From Symploca sp. SIO1C2 (GTDB taxonomy: Bacteria; Cyanobacteriota; Cyanobacteriia; Cyanobacteriales; Coleofasciculaceae): a DNA stretch of 64,000 bases. Numbering within the stretch: position 1 is the stretch's first letter; each line of letters begins with the position of its first letter. Below, one piece after another: positions 54,303-63,919 of this stretch. Under the pieces are notes generated by a model. It saw nothing but the letters and a program-made list of their open reading frames with translations. It was not told where the DNA came from and did not search any database. Made by a program: the position numbers and the translations under genes. The stretch is from NCBI GenBank assembly GCA_010672925.1, contig JAAHFP010000003.1:124001-188000 (forward strand). Reading direction: 5' to 3'.

Positions 54303-54376
54303 GTTACTCAGAGAGAAAATGAGCAGCTGTGATGGTGTAAGTCTCATATCTTTGCGAGGAGAATTTCCTAAAAAAA

Positions 54377-56578
54377 ATGGCAACAAAATTTCCCAAATTT
54401 AGCCAGGACCTCGCTCAAGATCCGACAACACGTCGAATCTGGTACGGGATTGCTACGGCTCACGATTTTGAAACTCACGATGGAATGACCGAAGAAAATC
54501 TTTATCAAAAGATTTTTGCCTCTCATTTCGGTCACCTCGCGATTATTTTCCTGTGGACCTCTGGCACCCTGTTCCATGTAGCCTGGCAAGGTAACTTTGA
54601 ACAGTGGATTCAAGATCCTCTAAATGTTAGTCCCATCGCCCATGCGATTTGGGATCCTCACTTTGGTGAACCAGCGATAGAAGCTTTCACCCAAGGGGGA
54701 GCTTCTGGCCCGGTAAACATTGCTTACTCCGGGGTTTACCAGTGGTTCTACACCATTGGCATGAGAAGCAACAATGAACTGCACGGTGGTGCAATGTTCC
54801 TCTTGTTGTTGTCTGCTATCTTCCTGTTTGCGGGTTGGCTACACTTGCAGCCGAAGTTCCGTCCTAGCCTGTCCTGGTTCAAAAATGCTGAGTCTCGCCT
54901 GAACCACCACTTAGCTGGTTTATTTGGAGTGAGTTCTTTGGCATGGACTGGACACCTAGTTCACGTCGCTATCCCTGAATCTCGCGGACAGCACGTAGGC
55001 TGGGATAACTTCCTGTCCACTCCACCCCACCCAGCAGGTTTAGCACCGTTCTTCACAGGAAACTGGGGTGTTTATGCCCAGAATCCAGACACAGCTGGTC
55101 ACATTTTCAGCACCTCTGAAGGCGCTGGTACAGCAATTCTGACCTTCTTGGGTGGCTTCCATCCCCAGACTGAGTCCTTGTGGTTAACGGATATTGCTCA
55201 TCACCACCTGGCGATCGCAGTGATCTTTATCATTGCTGGTCATATGTACCGGACGAACTTCGGTATTGGTCACAGCATTCAGGATATTCTTAATGCTCAC
55301 AAGCCACCTAGTGGCAAGTTAGGGGATGGCCATAAGGGGCTTTACGATACCCTGAACAACTCTCTCCACTTCCAACTGGGATTGGCACTCGCCTGCCTGG
55401 GAGTTGTTACTTCCTTAGTGGCTCAGCATATGTACTCCATGCCGCCTTACGCCTTCTTGGCGCAAGATGAAACCACTATGGCGGCACTGTACACTCATCA
55501 TCAGTACATTGCTGGTTTCTTGATGGTTGGAGCATTTGCTCACGGAGCCATCTTCTTTGTGCGGGATTATGATCCAGAAGCCAACAAAAACAATGTGTTG
55601 GCTCGGATGCTAGAGCATAAAGAAGCTCTAATCTCTCACCTGAGCTGGGTAAGTCTCTTCTTGGGCTTTCACACTCTGAGTCTTTATGTTCACAACGACG
55701 TAGTAGTTGCCTTTGGTACTCCTGAGAAGCAAATCCTGATTGAACCTGTATTTGCTCAGTGGATTCAAGCTGCCCACGGAAAACTGCTATACGGCTTTGA
55801 CAACCTGCTTTCTAATTCTGATAGCCTTGCTTCTGGTAGTGGCGCTGCTTACCTACCTGGCTGGCTGGATGCAATTAACAGTGGCTCTAACTCCCTGTTC
55901 TTGACCATTGGTCCTGGCGATTTCTTGGTACACCATGCGATCGCACTAGGTCTGCATACCACTGCCCTAATCTTGATTAAAGGTGCATTGGATGCCCGTG
56001 GTTCCAAGCTAATGCCCGACAAGAAAGATTTCGGTTATGCCTTCCCCTGTGACGGTCCTGGCCGTGGCGGTACCTGCGATATCTCTGCTTGGGATTCCAT
56101 GTACTTAGCGGTGTTCTGGATGCTAAACACCTTAGGTTGGCTTACCTTCTACTGGCATTGGAAGCACTTGGGAGTCTGGGAAGGCAACCTTGCTCAGTTC
56201 AATGAGAATTCCACCTACCTTATGGGTTGGTTCCGGGACTACCTCTGGGCAAACTCTGCTCAGTTGATTAACGGTTACAATCCCTATGGTACAAACAACC
56301 TGTCAGTCTGGGCTTGGATGTTCCTATTCGGGCATCTGGTTTGGGCAACTGGTTTCATGTTCTTGATCTCTTGGCGGGGTTACTGGCAAGAGTTGATCGA
56401 AACTTTAGTCTGGGCACATGAGCGTACACCTCTAGCTAACTTGATTCGCTGGAAGGATAAGCCGGTTGCTCTGTCTATCGTTCAGGCCCGTTTAGTTGGT
56501 CTAACCCACTTCGCTGTTGGCTACATACTAACCTACGCGGCGTTCCTGATTGCCTCAACTTCTGGTATATATGGCTGA
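54377..56578 (+). CDS. psaB: Photosystem I P700 apoprotein A2
   Basis: 733 aa. Partner of PsaA in the photosystem I reaction centre. Start [20 protein letters not shown], the His-rich membrane helices ([26 protein letters not shown]) and the Fx segment [20 protein letters not shown] are all present. A strong terminator hairpin lies at 56613-56647. Confidence 0.99.
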   Translation: MATKFPKFSQDLAQDPTTRRIWYGIATAHDFETHDGMTEENLYQKIFASHFGHLAIIFLWTSGTLFHVAWQGNFEQWIQDPLNVSPIAHAIWDPHFGEPAIEAFTQGGASGPVNIAYSGVYQWFYTIGMRSNNELHGGAMFLLLLSAIFLFAGWLHLQPKFRPSLSWFKNAESRLNHHLAGLFGVSSLAWTGHLVHVAIPESRGQHVGWDNFLSTPPHPAGLAPFFTGNWGVYAQNPDTAGHIFSTSEGAGTAILTFLGGFHPQTESLWLTDIAHHHLAIAVIFIIAGHMYRTNFGIGHSIQDILNAHKPPSGKLGDGHKGLYDTLNNSLHFQLGLALACLGVVTSLVAQHMYSMPPYAFLAQDETTMAALYTHHQYIAGFLMVGAFAHGAIFFVRDYDPEANKNNVLARMLEHKEALISHLSWVSLFLGFHTLSLYVHNDVVVAFGTPEKQILIEPVFAQWIQAAHGKLLYGFDNLLSNSDSLASGSGAAYLPGWLDAINSGSNSLFLTIGPGDFLVHHAIALGLHTTALILIKGALDARGSKLMPDKKDFGYAFPCDGPGRGGTCDISAWDSMYLAVFWMLNTLGWLTFYWHWKHLGVWEGNLAQFNENSTYLMGWFRDYLWANSAQLINGYNPYGTNNLSVWAWMFLFGHLVWATGFMFLISWRGYWQELIETLVWAHERTPLANLIRWKDKPVALSIVQARLVGLTHFAVGYILTYAAFLIASTSGIYG

Positions 56579-56612
56579 TAAAATTAGCTGAAAACTAGCA
56601 TTGTAGGTAAAA

Positions 56613-56647
56613 CTAAATCCCCTGCCAATTAGTGGTAGGGGATTTTT
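56613..56647 (+). terminator. psaAB terminator
   Basis: AAATCCCCTGCCAATTAGTG then GTAGGGGATTTTT: a GC-rich stem followed by a T-run, 35 bases after the psaB stop. Confidence 0.85.
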
Positions 56648-56727
56648 AATTGCTAGTGTAATCTTGCCAGTTTGTCTGGTAAATCTGTCCTCTGCCTATC
56701 CTTCAAGATAATGAGGCGTAACTCTGC

Positions 56728-56765
56728 AAAAAAAATACCCCACTCAAAGGTGGAGTATTTTCTGC
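56728..56765 (-). terminator. Terminator of psaI
   Basis: On the minus strand AATACTCCACCTTTGAGTGG then GGTATTTTTTTTG: stem with eight Ts, downstream of the small psaI gene. Confidence 0.8.
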
Positions 56766-56808
56766 AACTAGGTTGGATATTGTGCCTAGTACTAGATTGA
56801 GAATTCAA

Positions 56809-56922
56809 TTAGGCTTCACTCTCAACATAGAGAAAGAAAAGACCCATTACCACAGCAAGCGCAATGGGCAAAAAACCAACTAGCATAGGGGTCAAGAATG
56901 AAGCAGCGTAGGTACCTGTCAT
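56809..56922 (-). CDS. psaI: Photosystem I subunit VIII
   Basis: 37 aa. The reading is MTGTYAASFLTPMLVGFLPI then ALAVVMGLFFLYVESEA. It fits PsaI: one short membrane helix and a conserved end (VVMGLFFLYVESEA, compared with the usual FIYIES..A). It binds near PsaL in the trimer or tetramer interface region. It lies on the strand opposite to psaL, 288 bases upstream of psaL and divergent from it, with its own terminator. Confidence 0.9.
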   Translation of the reverse strand: MTGTYAASFLTPMLVGFLPIALAVVMGLFFLYVESEA

Positions 56923-57210
56923 ATCGTATTTTCCTATTTTTAATTACAACACTAACAAAATGGATATTACTGCGAATTCTGCCCCAGTTTGTCAGTTATA
57001 AAGATTCTTAACAAAAAGAGAGTTGAAAGCACCCTGTTGCTCAAAATCTGCTTCTTCAAGTAAGCCTGATAGTTAGGAAAAGTTATCTTATTTTAAGGAA
57101 CTAAATTTAGAACGCGATTTATCTTATAATCTCTTCAGATTAGCCCAAAAATCACACTCTATGCCAAAGATGTGAGTAAGGCTAATTATATTTAGAGGAG
57201 ACAAATTCCT

Positions 57211-57702
57211 ATGGCAATTGACGTGATTGAACATGGTGGAGATCCCCAAGTTGGGAATCTCGCCACTCCGATTAATGCTTCAGGTTTCACAAAAGCTTTC
57301 ATCAATGGCTTACCTGCCTACCGCCCAGGACTATCAGCTCATCGTCGGGGTTTAGAAGTTGGCATGGCTCATGGCTATTTTCTGTATGGCCCCTTTGCTC
57401 TGCTTGGTCCGCTGCGGGACACAGATCTTGCCAGCACTGCTGGTTTACTAGCAGCAGTTGGTTTAGTTTCGATTCTTACTATCGCTTTGTCTATTTACGG
57501 TGCAACTGGCTCCGGCAAACCGGTAGCAACAGTTACTACACCTAATCCTCCTGAAGACTTAGGCTCCAAAGAAGGTTGGAGTGAATTTGCTAGTGGCTTC
57601 TTAATCGGTGGTTGTGGCGGAGCATTTTTTGCTTACTTCCTCTGCCAGACACCTCATTTAGAACCATTGCAAAAGATCGCCGGTGGTGTGTGGTCATCCT
57701 AA
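57211..57702 (+). CDS. psaL: Photosystem I reaction centre subunit XI
   Basis: 163 aa. Start MAIDVIEHGGDPQVGNLATP, middle GLPAYRPGLSAHRRGLEVGM and AHGYFLYGPFALLGPLRDTD, then the end QTPHLEPLQKIAGGVWSS. PsaL is needed for oligomer formation of photosystem I. A ribosome site AGAGGAG precedes the ATG. Its upstream 288 bases to psaI hold the two divergent promoters. Confidence 0.97.
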   Translation: MAIDVIEHGGDPQVGNLATPINASGFTKAFINGLPAYRPGLSAHRRGLEVGMAHGYFLYGPFALLGPLRDTDLASTAGLLAAVGLVSILTIALSIYGATGSGKPVATVTTPNPPEDLGSKEGWSEFASGFLIGGCGGAFFAYFLCQTPHLEPLQKIAGGVWSS

Positions 57703-57719
57703 CTCAGATAGTTTAGTCA

Positions 57720-57758
57720 TTAGTCCTTTGTTATTAGTCATTAGTACAAAGGACTAAT
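57720..57758 (+). terminator. Hairpin after psaL
   Basis: TTAGTCCTTTG is mirrored by CAAAGGACTAA, followed by TAATTTTCC; a likely but weak terminator. Confidence 0.5.
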
Positions 57759-57835
57759 AATTTTCCGGTGCAGGTGGCTATCTCTGGTATTTTTTTATCC
57801 CACACTTAAAGAGCGTGGGATTCAGAATTGAAGCG

Positions 57836-59278
57836 TTACTTGTTGTTTTTTGTTGGTACTCCTTTCACCCATTCTCCGCCCCCCATTTCCCAATTAGGAT
57901 CCTGTGATTTTTCTAGAGCTTTTAAACGTTCCTCAGCAGCAACGCGATCACTAATATCAATTGCTACTCCATCAACCATAATATCACCATTCTTCAACAG
58001 GGAATAGCGAGCACTATTGCGTACCCACTTGACTTTACCGGAAGGAGAAGTGAGAGGGTATTCCTGAGTAATCGGTTTTTGTGACTCGGCTACAGCTCTC
58101 AAGGCTTGGTATAAATTAGCTTGATCTTCAGGAGAAATAACATCTAGTAGATGCTCTGGCTGAGACATTGCCGCTTGGGGATTTAAACCACTTAGTTCAT
58201 GCTCTCCCTCACTGATATAAAGAAGTTTCATCTTTCCATCTGGATGAAACACTCCCCGATAAACACAGCCAGGGATATGAGCAGCCATAGCCTCTAACTG
58301 GTGCTGACTTTCACGCAGAGCCGACTCAGAGCGTTTGCGCTGAATGAAGAAACTTAATTGAGTGGCGAGGGAATTGACTAGCTCCATTAATTGCGGTTCT
58401 GGTGGACTAGATTCTTGTTTTAAGAAAACTAAAATTGCTAGTACCTTGCCATTGAACAGAATCGGAACCCCAAAACAGGCTTTTAATCCTACCTCTTGTG
58501 CTAGCTGATTCCTTTGAAACACATCGCAAGGTTCAGCAGAAGCATCCCTCAGCCAACGAGGTTGCTGATTGTCGCAAATTTCCCGAAGGAATTCTTTACT
58601 AGTGGCAAAAGTAATTTTTTTACTCTTGCCTCTAAATATCTCAAAAAGTCCATCACTAGCATACCAACCCTCTGCCGCCTTAAAAACTGTAGCTAGAGAG
58701 TTTGGTAGCCAAATTTCTCCAAAATCCCAACCAATTTTTTCACAAACTTGGGAAAGAGTTATTTCCAAAGCAGTATCAAAATCTTTAGCCTTGCTAATTG
58801 CTTTAGTTGTTGTTATTATTAATTGTAATTGTGCATTAGTCTCTATCAATTTTTGTTGCTGTTTTAGTAATTGTATCTGTTGTTGACTTATGGTTATTTG
58901 ACTCCTAACCCGTGCTAAAACTTCTTGTATTTGATAGGGTTTAGTGATGTAATCTACACCTCCAGCCTCGAAGGCTTTAACCTTATCCATAACCTCATCT
59001 AAAGCACTAATAAAAATAACAGGAATATCTGCTGTTTGTTCTTGAGATTTCAATTTCTTACATACTTCGTAGCCGTCCAAGTCAGGCATCTTAATATCGA
59101 GCAAAATCAAATCAGGCTTCTCAATTTTTATTGCCCTTAAAGCAATACTGCCATTAATTGCTTTTCTTACCTTATACCCAGATTCAGTCAACATAGTCGA
59201 TAATAGACGAAGATTTTCCTGAGTATCATCAACTATTAAAATATTTGGTTTATCAGCTGAAGTTAAATGATTATTCAT
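57836..59278 (-). CDS. REC-GAF-PAS protein without a kinase domain
   Basis: 480 aa. Residues about 12-130 form a receiver with Asp in LLDIKMPDLDGYEV and Lys in ITKPYQI. A coiled linker leads to a GAF domain (about 150-320, including DFGEIWLPNS and VPILFNGKVLAIL) and a PAS domain with a PAC part (VISPEDQANLYQALRAVA, VKWVRNSARYSLL). It ends soon after the PAS with a low-complexity tail (TKNNK), and no HisKA or output follows, so the protein is either truncated or a signal-input module. Its start overlaps the kinase stop by eight bases. Confidence 0.85.
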   Translation of the reverse strand: MNNHLTSADKPNILIVDDTQENLRLLSTMLTESGYKVRKAINGSIALRAIKIEKPDLILLDIKMPDLDGYEVCKKLKSQEQTADIPVIFISALDEVMDKVKAFEAGGVDYITKPYQIQEVLARVRSQITISQQQIQLLKQQQKLIETNAQLQLIITTTKAISKAKDFDTALEITLSQVCEKIGWDFGEIWLPNSLATVFKAAEGWYASDGLFEIFRGKSKKITFATSKEFLREICDNQQPRWLRDASAEPCDVFQRNQLAQEVGLKACFGVPILFNGKVLAILVFLKQESSPPEPQLMELVNSLATQLSFFIQRKRSESALRESQHQLEAMAAHIPGCVYRGVFHPDGKMKLLYISEGEHELSGLNPQAAMSQPEHLLDVISPEDQANLYQALRAVAESQKPITQEYPLTSPSGKVKWVRNSARYSLLKNGDIMVDGVAIDISDRVAAEERLKALEKSQDPNWEMGGGEWVKGVPTKNNK

Positions 59279-62200
59279 TAATAAATACTTGAGTTAAATC
59301 AAAGATTAAGTCTACTCGGAAGTTATCAACTAAATGAGTCAAGGCTGATTTCACTGCAACCTGTTGATCGGGGATTTGTTCAATCAGTGCTATAATTTCC
59401 TCATCATTGCAAGCTTCTGCTGCCAAGTGAAGCTTGCTGATCCATTCTGGAGGCATTAAAGATAAACTTTCTGCATTCAGTTCATAATTTTGAGCATTGG
59501 CTGATGGCTGATGGCTGAGCGCTAATGGTTGATTCTTTTCTTCATAGACATAGCGCACACCCAGATAATCAGCAATTTTTTCTAAAAGAAAGTTTTCTCG
59601 GAAGGGTTTACGAATAAAGTCATCACAACCTGCCGATAAAATAGCTGCCCTATGTTCTTCAAAAACACTTGCTGTCAAAGCAATAATTACCGTTGCCTGA
59701 CCCTTGACATGGGACTTAATTTTTTTAGTTGCTTCATACCCATCCATCACTGGCATCCGCATATCCATCAAAATGAGGTGGGGTTCCCAACTCTCCCACA
59801 GCGCTATTGCTTCTTCACCATTGGTAGCTTCACGCATTGAGAAACCTACCGCAGTCAGAAGTCTAAATAGTAGGAGACGATTTGTCCATTTATCCTCTAC
59901 TACCAGAATGCGACACAGCCTTTGGTTGGGTGCTAACCCAATAACCCGTCTAGAGGTTTCAACCTTTTGTTGATCAATTGCTTCGGCAAGGCTAATCGGA
60001 ATATCAAATCTAAACACAGTTCCTTGAGCTAACACACTCTTGACAGTGAGTTGTCCTCCCATTAGTTCCACAAATTTACGACTAATTGGTAATCCTAAAC
60101 CAGTACCTTCGGTAGATTTTTCTGCTCTGGCAGTTTGAGTAAAAGGTTCAAATATTAAATTCAGTTCGCTAGGAGCAATACCCGGGCCGGTATCTTCTAT
60201 TTCAAAGATTATTGTTTGTTGTTGGTTGTTTGTCGTTTGTCGTTTGTTGTTGGTTGTTTGTTGTTTGAGAATGGGTAATTCCATGGAAGCTTCCTTGTCT
60301 CCTTGTCCTCCAATCTCCCCATCTCCCGAACTTCGTTCCGCTGTGCTAACAGCTTCTCCATCTCCGCGTCTCACCATCTCCCCATCTCCCCATCTCCCCA
60401 ACCGCACTCGCAGCATTACATGGCCTTCTTGGGTAAACTTGATCGCATTACCTAGAAGGTTAATTAACACCTGACGCAGTTTTCCCTCATCAGTTTGCAC
60501 ATATTGAGGAAGCTCAGGAACATGCTCGAACATGAGTTGTAACCCCTTAGCTTGAGCTTTTAAGCCTAGCATTTCTTCAAGACCTTCTAGTAGGTGATAC
60601 AAGTCAAAACTTGTTTGGTTGAAAGTACTTCTACCTGCTTCAATTTTGGACATTTCTAGAATGTCGTTGATCAATTCCAACAAATGCTCACCGGAGCGAC
60701 TGATAATTTCTAGATGTTGTCGTTGTTGGGTAGATACAGAGATATCACGGCTCATTACTTGGGTAAAGCCAAGGATGGCGTTGAGGGGGGTGCGAAGTTC
60801 ATGGCTCATATTGGCGAGGAATTCGCTTTTGGCACGATTGGCAACTTCTGCTGATTCTAGAGCCTTCTGTAGCGTTGTTTCCGAGCGTTGGCGCTCACTT
60901 ATATCTTTGAGCATAACGGTAAATAATGCTCCCTCAGGCAGTTGCAGTTTAGAAATTGAGGCTTCAGCAGGGAATTGAGTGCCGTCTTTGCGGCAACCGA
61001 ACACATTACCAGAACGGTTTGCCATCTTGCGTGCCTTGGTTTCTGAGGTAGCAAAGTTACAGATGTGCTGTTGATGACGCTCTCGTGCGGTTACCGGTAG
61101 TAAAATATCTAAGGATTGGCCAATAATCTCATTAGCGGTGTAACCAAAAATCTTTTCCGCACCCTGGTTAAACAGCTGAATCCTTTGGTTCTCATCGACA
61201 GAGATAATGGCATCTTCAGCAATATCTAAAATCCCTGCAAATTTTTCTTGACTGGCTTGTAATTCTTGTTCTGCTTGCTTGCGATCGCTAATATCTACCC
61301 AGTAACCCACAAATTCGATTGGGTTACCAGTGGCGTCCCTTACCAATCTTTGTTGATCGTAGAGCCAGCGATAAGTTCCTTCTTGATGCTGGAAGCGGTA
61401 TTCGTGGGAGTTGAACCCCTGCTCAAACAACTGCGGTAATCTACTCAAAAGGTTTTGGATATCTTCCGGATGAACATGGTTGTGCCAAAAATTAGCATCT
61501 TCGAGGAACTCTCGCGCTTCGTAGCCAACAAGAGCACTGATATTTTCGCTGACAAAGGTAGTTCTACGATCTCCTGATGCCTTGACACTATAAATAACTG
61601 CTGGACTAGAATGGAGCAGGTATTGTAAGCGTTCGTTGCTCAATTTCAGTGCTAAATCTGTTTGCTGGCGCTCCAATTCTGCTGCTGCTCTTGCCGCAAA
61701 AATTTGCAAGATCATTTCTTTTCCTGGATCGTATGCCATTGGTTGAACATCCAATACAGATAAATGACCTAAGACTTGTTCATCTGAGGTTTTCAAAGGA
61801 ATACCCCAATAGCTTTCTACTCCTAACTCAAATAAATCTTGATCTTCAGGAAAAAGCTGTTGTACACCCTGTGGGTAATGGCAATTTATTCCAGCTAAAA
61901 TCTCGGCACAAGGAGTACCAGCGATTTCATACTCAATGTTGTTACTAAACTCTTCTCCTGTCCAGAATGCTAAGGTACGAATTCGCGTTTTACTTTCATT
62001 GGCGAACTCTGTAACTAAAGCATAATGAACTTGTAACACCTGAGCTAAATAGCGGACACAGGAGCGGAAGAATTCCATACCAGTACTAGAAGCTGTCCCC
62101 TCGACAATTAAGCGCAGTGCATCTTCCCGCTGCTTGCGCTCAGTAATATCAGTTTTGGAACCACTGAGGCGATAAGGCTTACCTGACTCATCCCTTAGTG

Positions 62201-63770
62201 CTGAGCCACGGATGAGCATCCAACGATAGGTGTGGTCTTGGCAACGGGCACGGTACTCTACTTTATAGCTAGAACTGTGACCTTCTAAGTAAGCGTCCAA
62301 AGCAGATGTCACTCTATCTACATCTTCTGGATGAATACTTTGCTCCCAAGTTTCATAGGTACTGGCAAGTTGATCATCTGCATACCCTAAGAGGCTTTTC
62401 CAACGGGGAGAAAAATAGATTTTTCTACTTTGTAGATCCCAGTCCCAAATCCCGTCATTGGCTCCGGCTACTGCCAAGGCAAAGCGCTCTTCACTTTGCC
62501 GTAAGGCTTTTTGCGCCTGTACTCTGTAAGAGATATCACTAGTTGTACCAGTTATCCCAATGATCCTGCCTTGCTCATTCTGCTGCGCGATCGCGTTAAA
62601 CATCAGATTAATTGATCTACCATCTTTTGTGAGATGAGTAGTCTCATACTGAAAGATCGACCCTGTTTTCATCAACTCTTGAAAGACTGCAAGTTCTTTA
62701 TGCTTTTGCTGACGAGGAAGGAAATCAGTAAATAAATGATTGAGCATTTCTGCCGGTTCGTAACCATAAATCTGTTTGGCTGCCTGATTAACAAAGGTAT
62801 AATATCCTTGACTATCAACTGACCAAATCATGTCCTGGGAAGTTTCTACTAGGTTGCGATACTTCTGCTCACTTGCTTGCAGGGCTAATTTTGCCTGGTA
62901 GCGCTCGGTAATATCCCATACTGTTCCCAAGAGTCGAATGACCTGTCCCGTTGCGTTAACTACTGATTCTCCTCTACCCTCAACCTGACGAATTTGACCA
63001 TTGGGTTGTACAATCCGAAAATTAAGTTCGCGAGATGTTCCCTCTTCAATCATTTGTGCAGCGGTTTGTTGCCATAAAGAGCGGTCATCAGGATGAATCC
63101 GTTTGAGAAGTTTGGTATAGCTTGGTTCAGAACGATTTGGCTCAAGACCAAAAATACGGAATAATTCCTCTGACCAAGTAAATTTATCAGTGAGTACATG
63201 ATATTCCCAGCTGCCAATATGGGCAATTCTTTGGGCTTGGGCAAGAGAAGCCTGGGAGCTAGCAGCAGTGTAAAGTGCTGTACGAAGTTTTTCCTCTACT
63301 TGTTGGCGTTCCTTAATCTCTTGTTGCAGTAAGGCATTGTGTTGAGTCAGTTGTTTTTGCAACCGACTAATTTTTAACTGATTCTCAACGCGAGTGAGAA
63401 CCTCTTCCAGCTGAAATGGTTTGGTGATATAGTCTACCCCTCCAACCTGAAAAGCCCTTACCTTATCAGATACTTCATGGAGTGCACTCAAGAAGATAAC
63501 CGGAATATTGCTAGTTTTTCGATTTGTTTTTAATTTTTCGCAGACTTGGTAACCATCCATTTCCGGCATCAAGATGTCCAATAAAATTGCCTCAGGGGGA
63601 TTTGACTGGACAGACCTCAGAGCCAGTTTACCATTAGGAGCCAACCGCACTTTATACCCATGCTCAGACAGCATACTAGTTAACAAGTTTAAATTAGCAG
63701 GAGTATCATCAACAACTAAAATATTGCCTTTAGGTTTGTTGTTTGTTATTAGTTGTTTGTTATTTGTCAT
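59271..63770 (-). CDS. Hybrid histidine kinase with REC, multiple PAS, GAF and C-terminal REC domains
   Basis: 1499 aa. Order: receiver (about 14-135, Asp in LLDILMPEMDG), PAS (IGSWEYHVLTDKFTW), PAS (QDMIWSVDSQGYYTFVN), PAS (NDGIWDWDLQSRKIYF), GAF (around 580-720), PAS, PAS (EDAIISVDENQRIQLFNQGA), HisKA with phospho-His in FLANMSHELRTPLNAIL, HATPase (NLLGNAIKFTQEG, DTGPGIAPSE, GTGLGLPISR) and a second receiver (LILMDMRMPVMDG). Its N-terminus is encoded by a heptamer repeat ([12 protein letters not shown]). A repeat-derived insert lies inside the HATPase domain (see 60217-60400). A signalling hub with unknown ligand. Confidence 0.93.
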   Translation of the reverse strand: MTNNKQLITNNKPKGNILVVDDTPANLNLLTSMLSEHGYKVRLAPNGKLALRSVQSNPPEAILLDILMPEMDGYQVCEKLKTNRKTSNIPVIFLSALHEVSDKVRAFQVGGVDYITKPFQLEEVLTRVENQLKISRLQKQLTQHNALLQQEIKERQQVEEKLRTALYTAASSQASLAQAQRIAHIGSWEYHVLTDKFTWSEELFRIFGLEPNRSEPSYTKLLKRIHPDDRSLWQQTAAQMIEEGTSRELNFRIVQPNGQIRQVEGRGESVVNATGQVIRLLGTVWDITERYQAKLALQASEQKYRNLVETSQDMIWSVDSQGYYTFVNQAAKQIYGYEPAEMLNHLFTDFLPRQQKHKELAVFQELMKTGSIFQYETTHLTKDGRSINLMFNAIAQQNEQGRIIGITGTTSDISYRVQAQKALRQSEERFALAVAGANDGIWDWDLQSRKIYFSPRWKSLLGYADDQLASTYETWEQSIHPEDVDRVTSALDAYLEGHSSSYKVEYRARCQDHTYRWMLIRGSALRDESGKPYRLSGSKTDITERKQREDALRLIVEGTASSTGMEFFRSCVRYLAQVLQVHYALVTEFANESKTRIRTLAFWTGEEFSNNIEYEIAGTPCAEILAGINCHYPQGVQQLFPEDQDLFELGVESYWGIPLKTSDEQVLGHLSVLDVQPMAYDPGKEMILQIFAARAAAELERQQTDLALKLSNERLQYLLHSSPAVIYSVKASGDRRTTFVSENISALVGYEAREFLEDANFWHNHVHPEDIQNLLSRLPQLFEQGFNSHEYRFQHQEGTYRWLYDQQRLVRDATGNPIEFVGYWVDISDRKQAEQELQASQEKFAGILDIAEDAIISVDENQRIQLFNQGAEKIFGYTANEIIGQSLDILLPVTARERHQQHICNFATSETKARKMANRSGNVFGCRKDGTQFPAEASISKLQLPEGALFTVMLKDISERQRSETTLQKALESAEVANRAKSEFLANMSHELRTPLNAILGFTQVMSRDISVSTQQRQHLEIISRSGEHLLELINDILEMSKIEAGRSTFNQTSFDLYHLLEGLEEMLGLKAQAKGLQLMFEHVPELPQYVQTDEGKLRQVLINLLGNAIKFTQEGHVMLRVRLGRWGDGEMVRRGDGEAVSTAERSSGDGEIGGQGDKEASMELPILKQQTTNNKRQTTNNQQQTIIFEIEDTGPGIAPSELNLIFEPFTQTARAEKSTEGTGLGLPISRKFVELMGGQLTVKSVLAQGTVFRFDIPISLAEAIDQQKVETSRRVIGLAPNQRLCRILVVEDKWTNRLLLFRLLTAVGFSMREATNGEEAIALWESWEPHLILMDMRMPVMDGYEATKKIKSHVKGQATVIIALTASVFEEHRAAILSAGCDDFIRKPFRENFLLEKIADYLGVRYVYEEKNQPLALSHQPSANAQNYELNAESLSLMPPEWISKLHLAAEACNDEEIIALIEQIPDQQVAVKSALTHLVDNFRVDLIFDLTQVFINE
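60217..60400. repeat. Repeat-derived insert inside the HATPase domain of the hybrid kinase
   Basis: The minus strand shows GGGGAGATGGGGAGATGG-type repeats, then a CAACAAACAACCAACAACAA heptamer block. In frame it adds about 60 residues (GDGEMVRRGDGEAVS, QQTTNNKRQTTNNQQQT) between the strands just before DTGPGIA. Confidence 0.85.
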
Positions 63771-63800
63771 TTGTTATTGGTTGTTTGTTATTGGTTGTTT
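63735..63800. repeat. Heptamer array at the hybrid kinase start
   Basis: TTGTTTGTTATTAGTTGTTT-type heptamers overlap the kinase start codon at 63770. Confidence 0.75.
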
Positions 63801-63919
63801 GAAAATCGGGAATTAGAAATTGGAGATTGGGAATTGGAGATTGAGAAGAAGATTGAGCTATACTTTCTTCCTTGTCTCCCCATCCCCGCGTCACCGCGTC
63901 ACCGCGTCTCCCTCCTTCC

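Noticed and set aside
57792-57825. Terminator on the minus strand after the REC-GAF-PAS gene
   Set aside because: The TCCCACACTT hairpin is followed by A-rich, not T-rich, sequence on the relevant strand.
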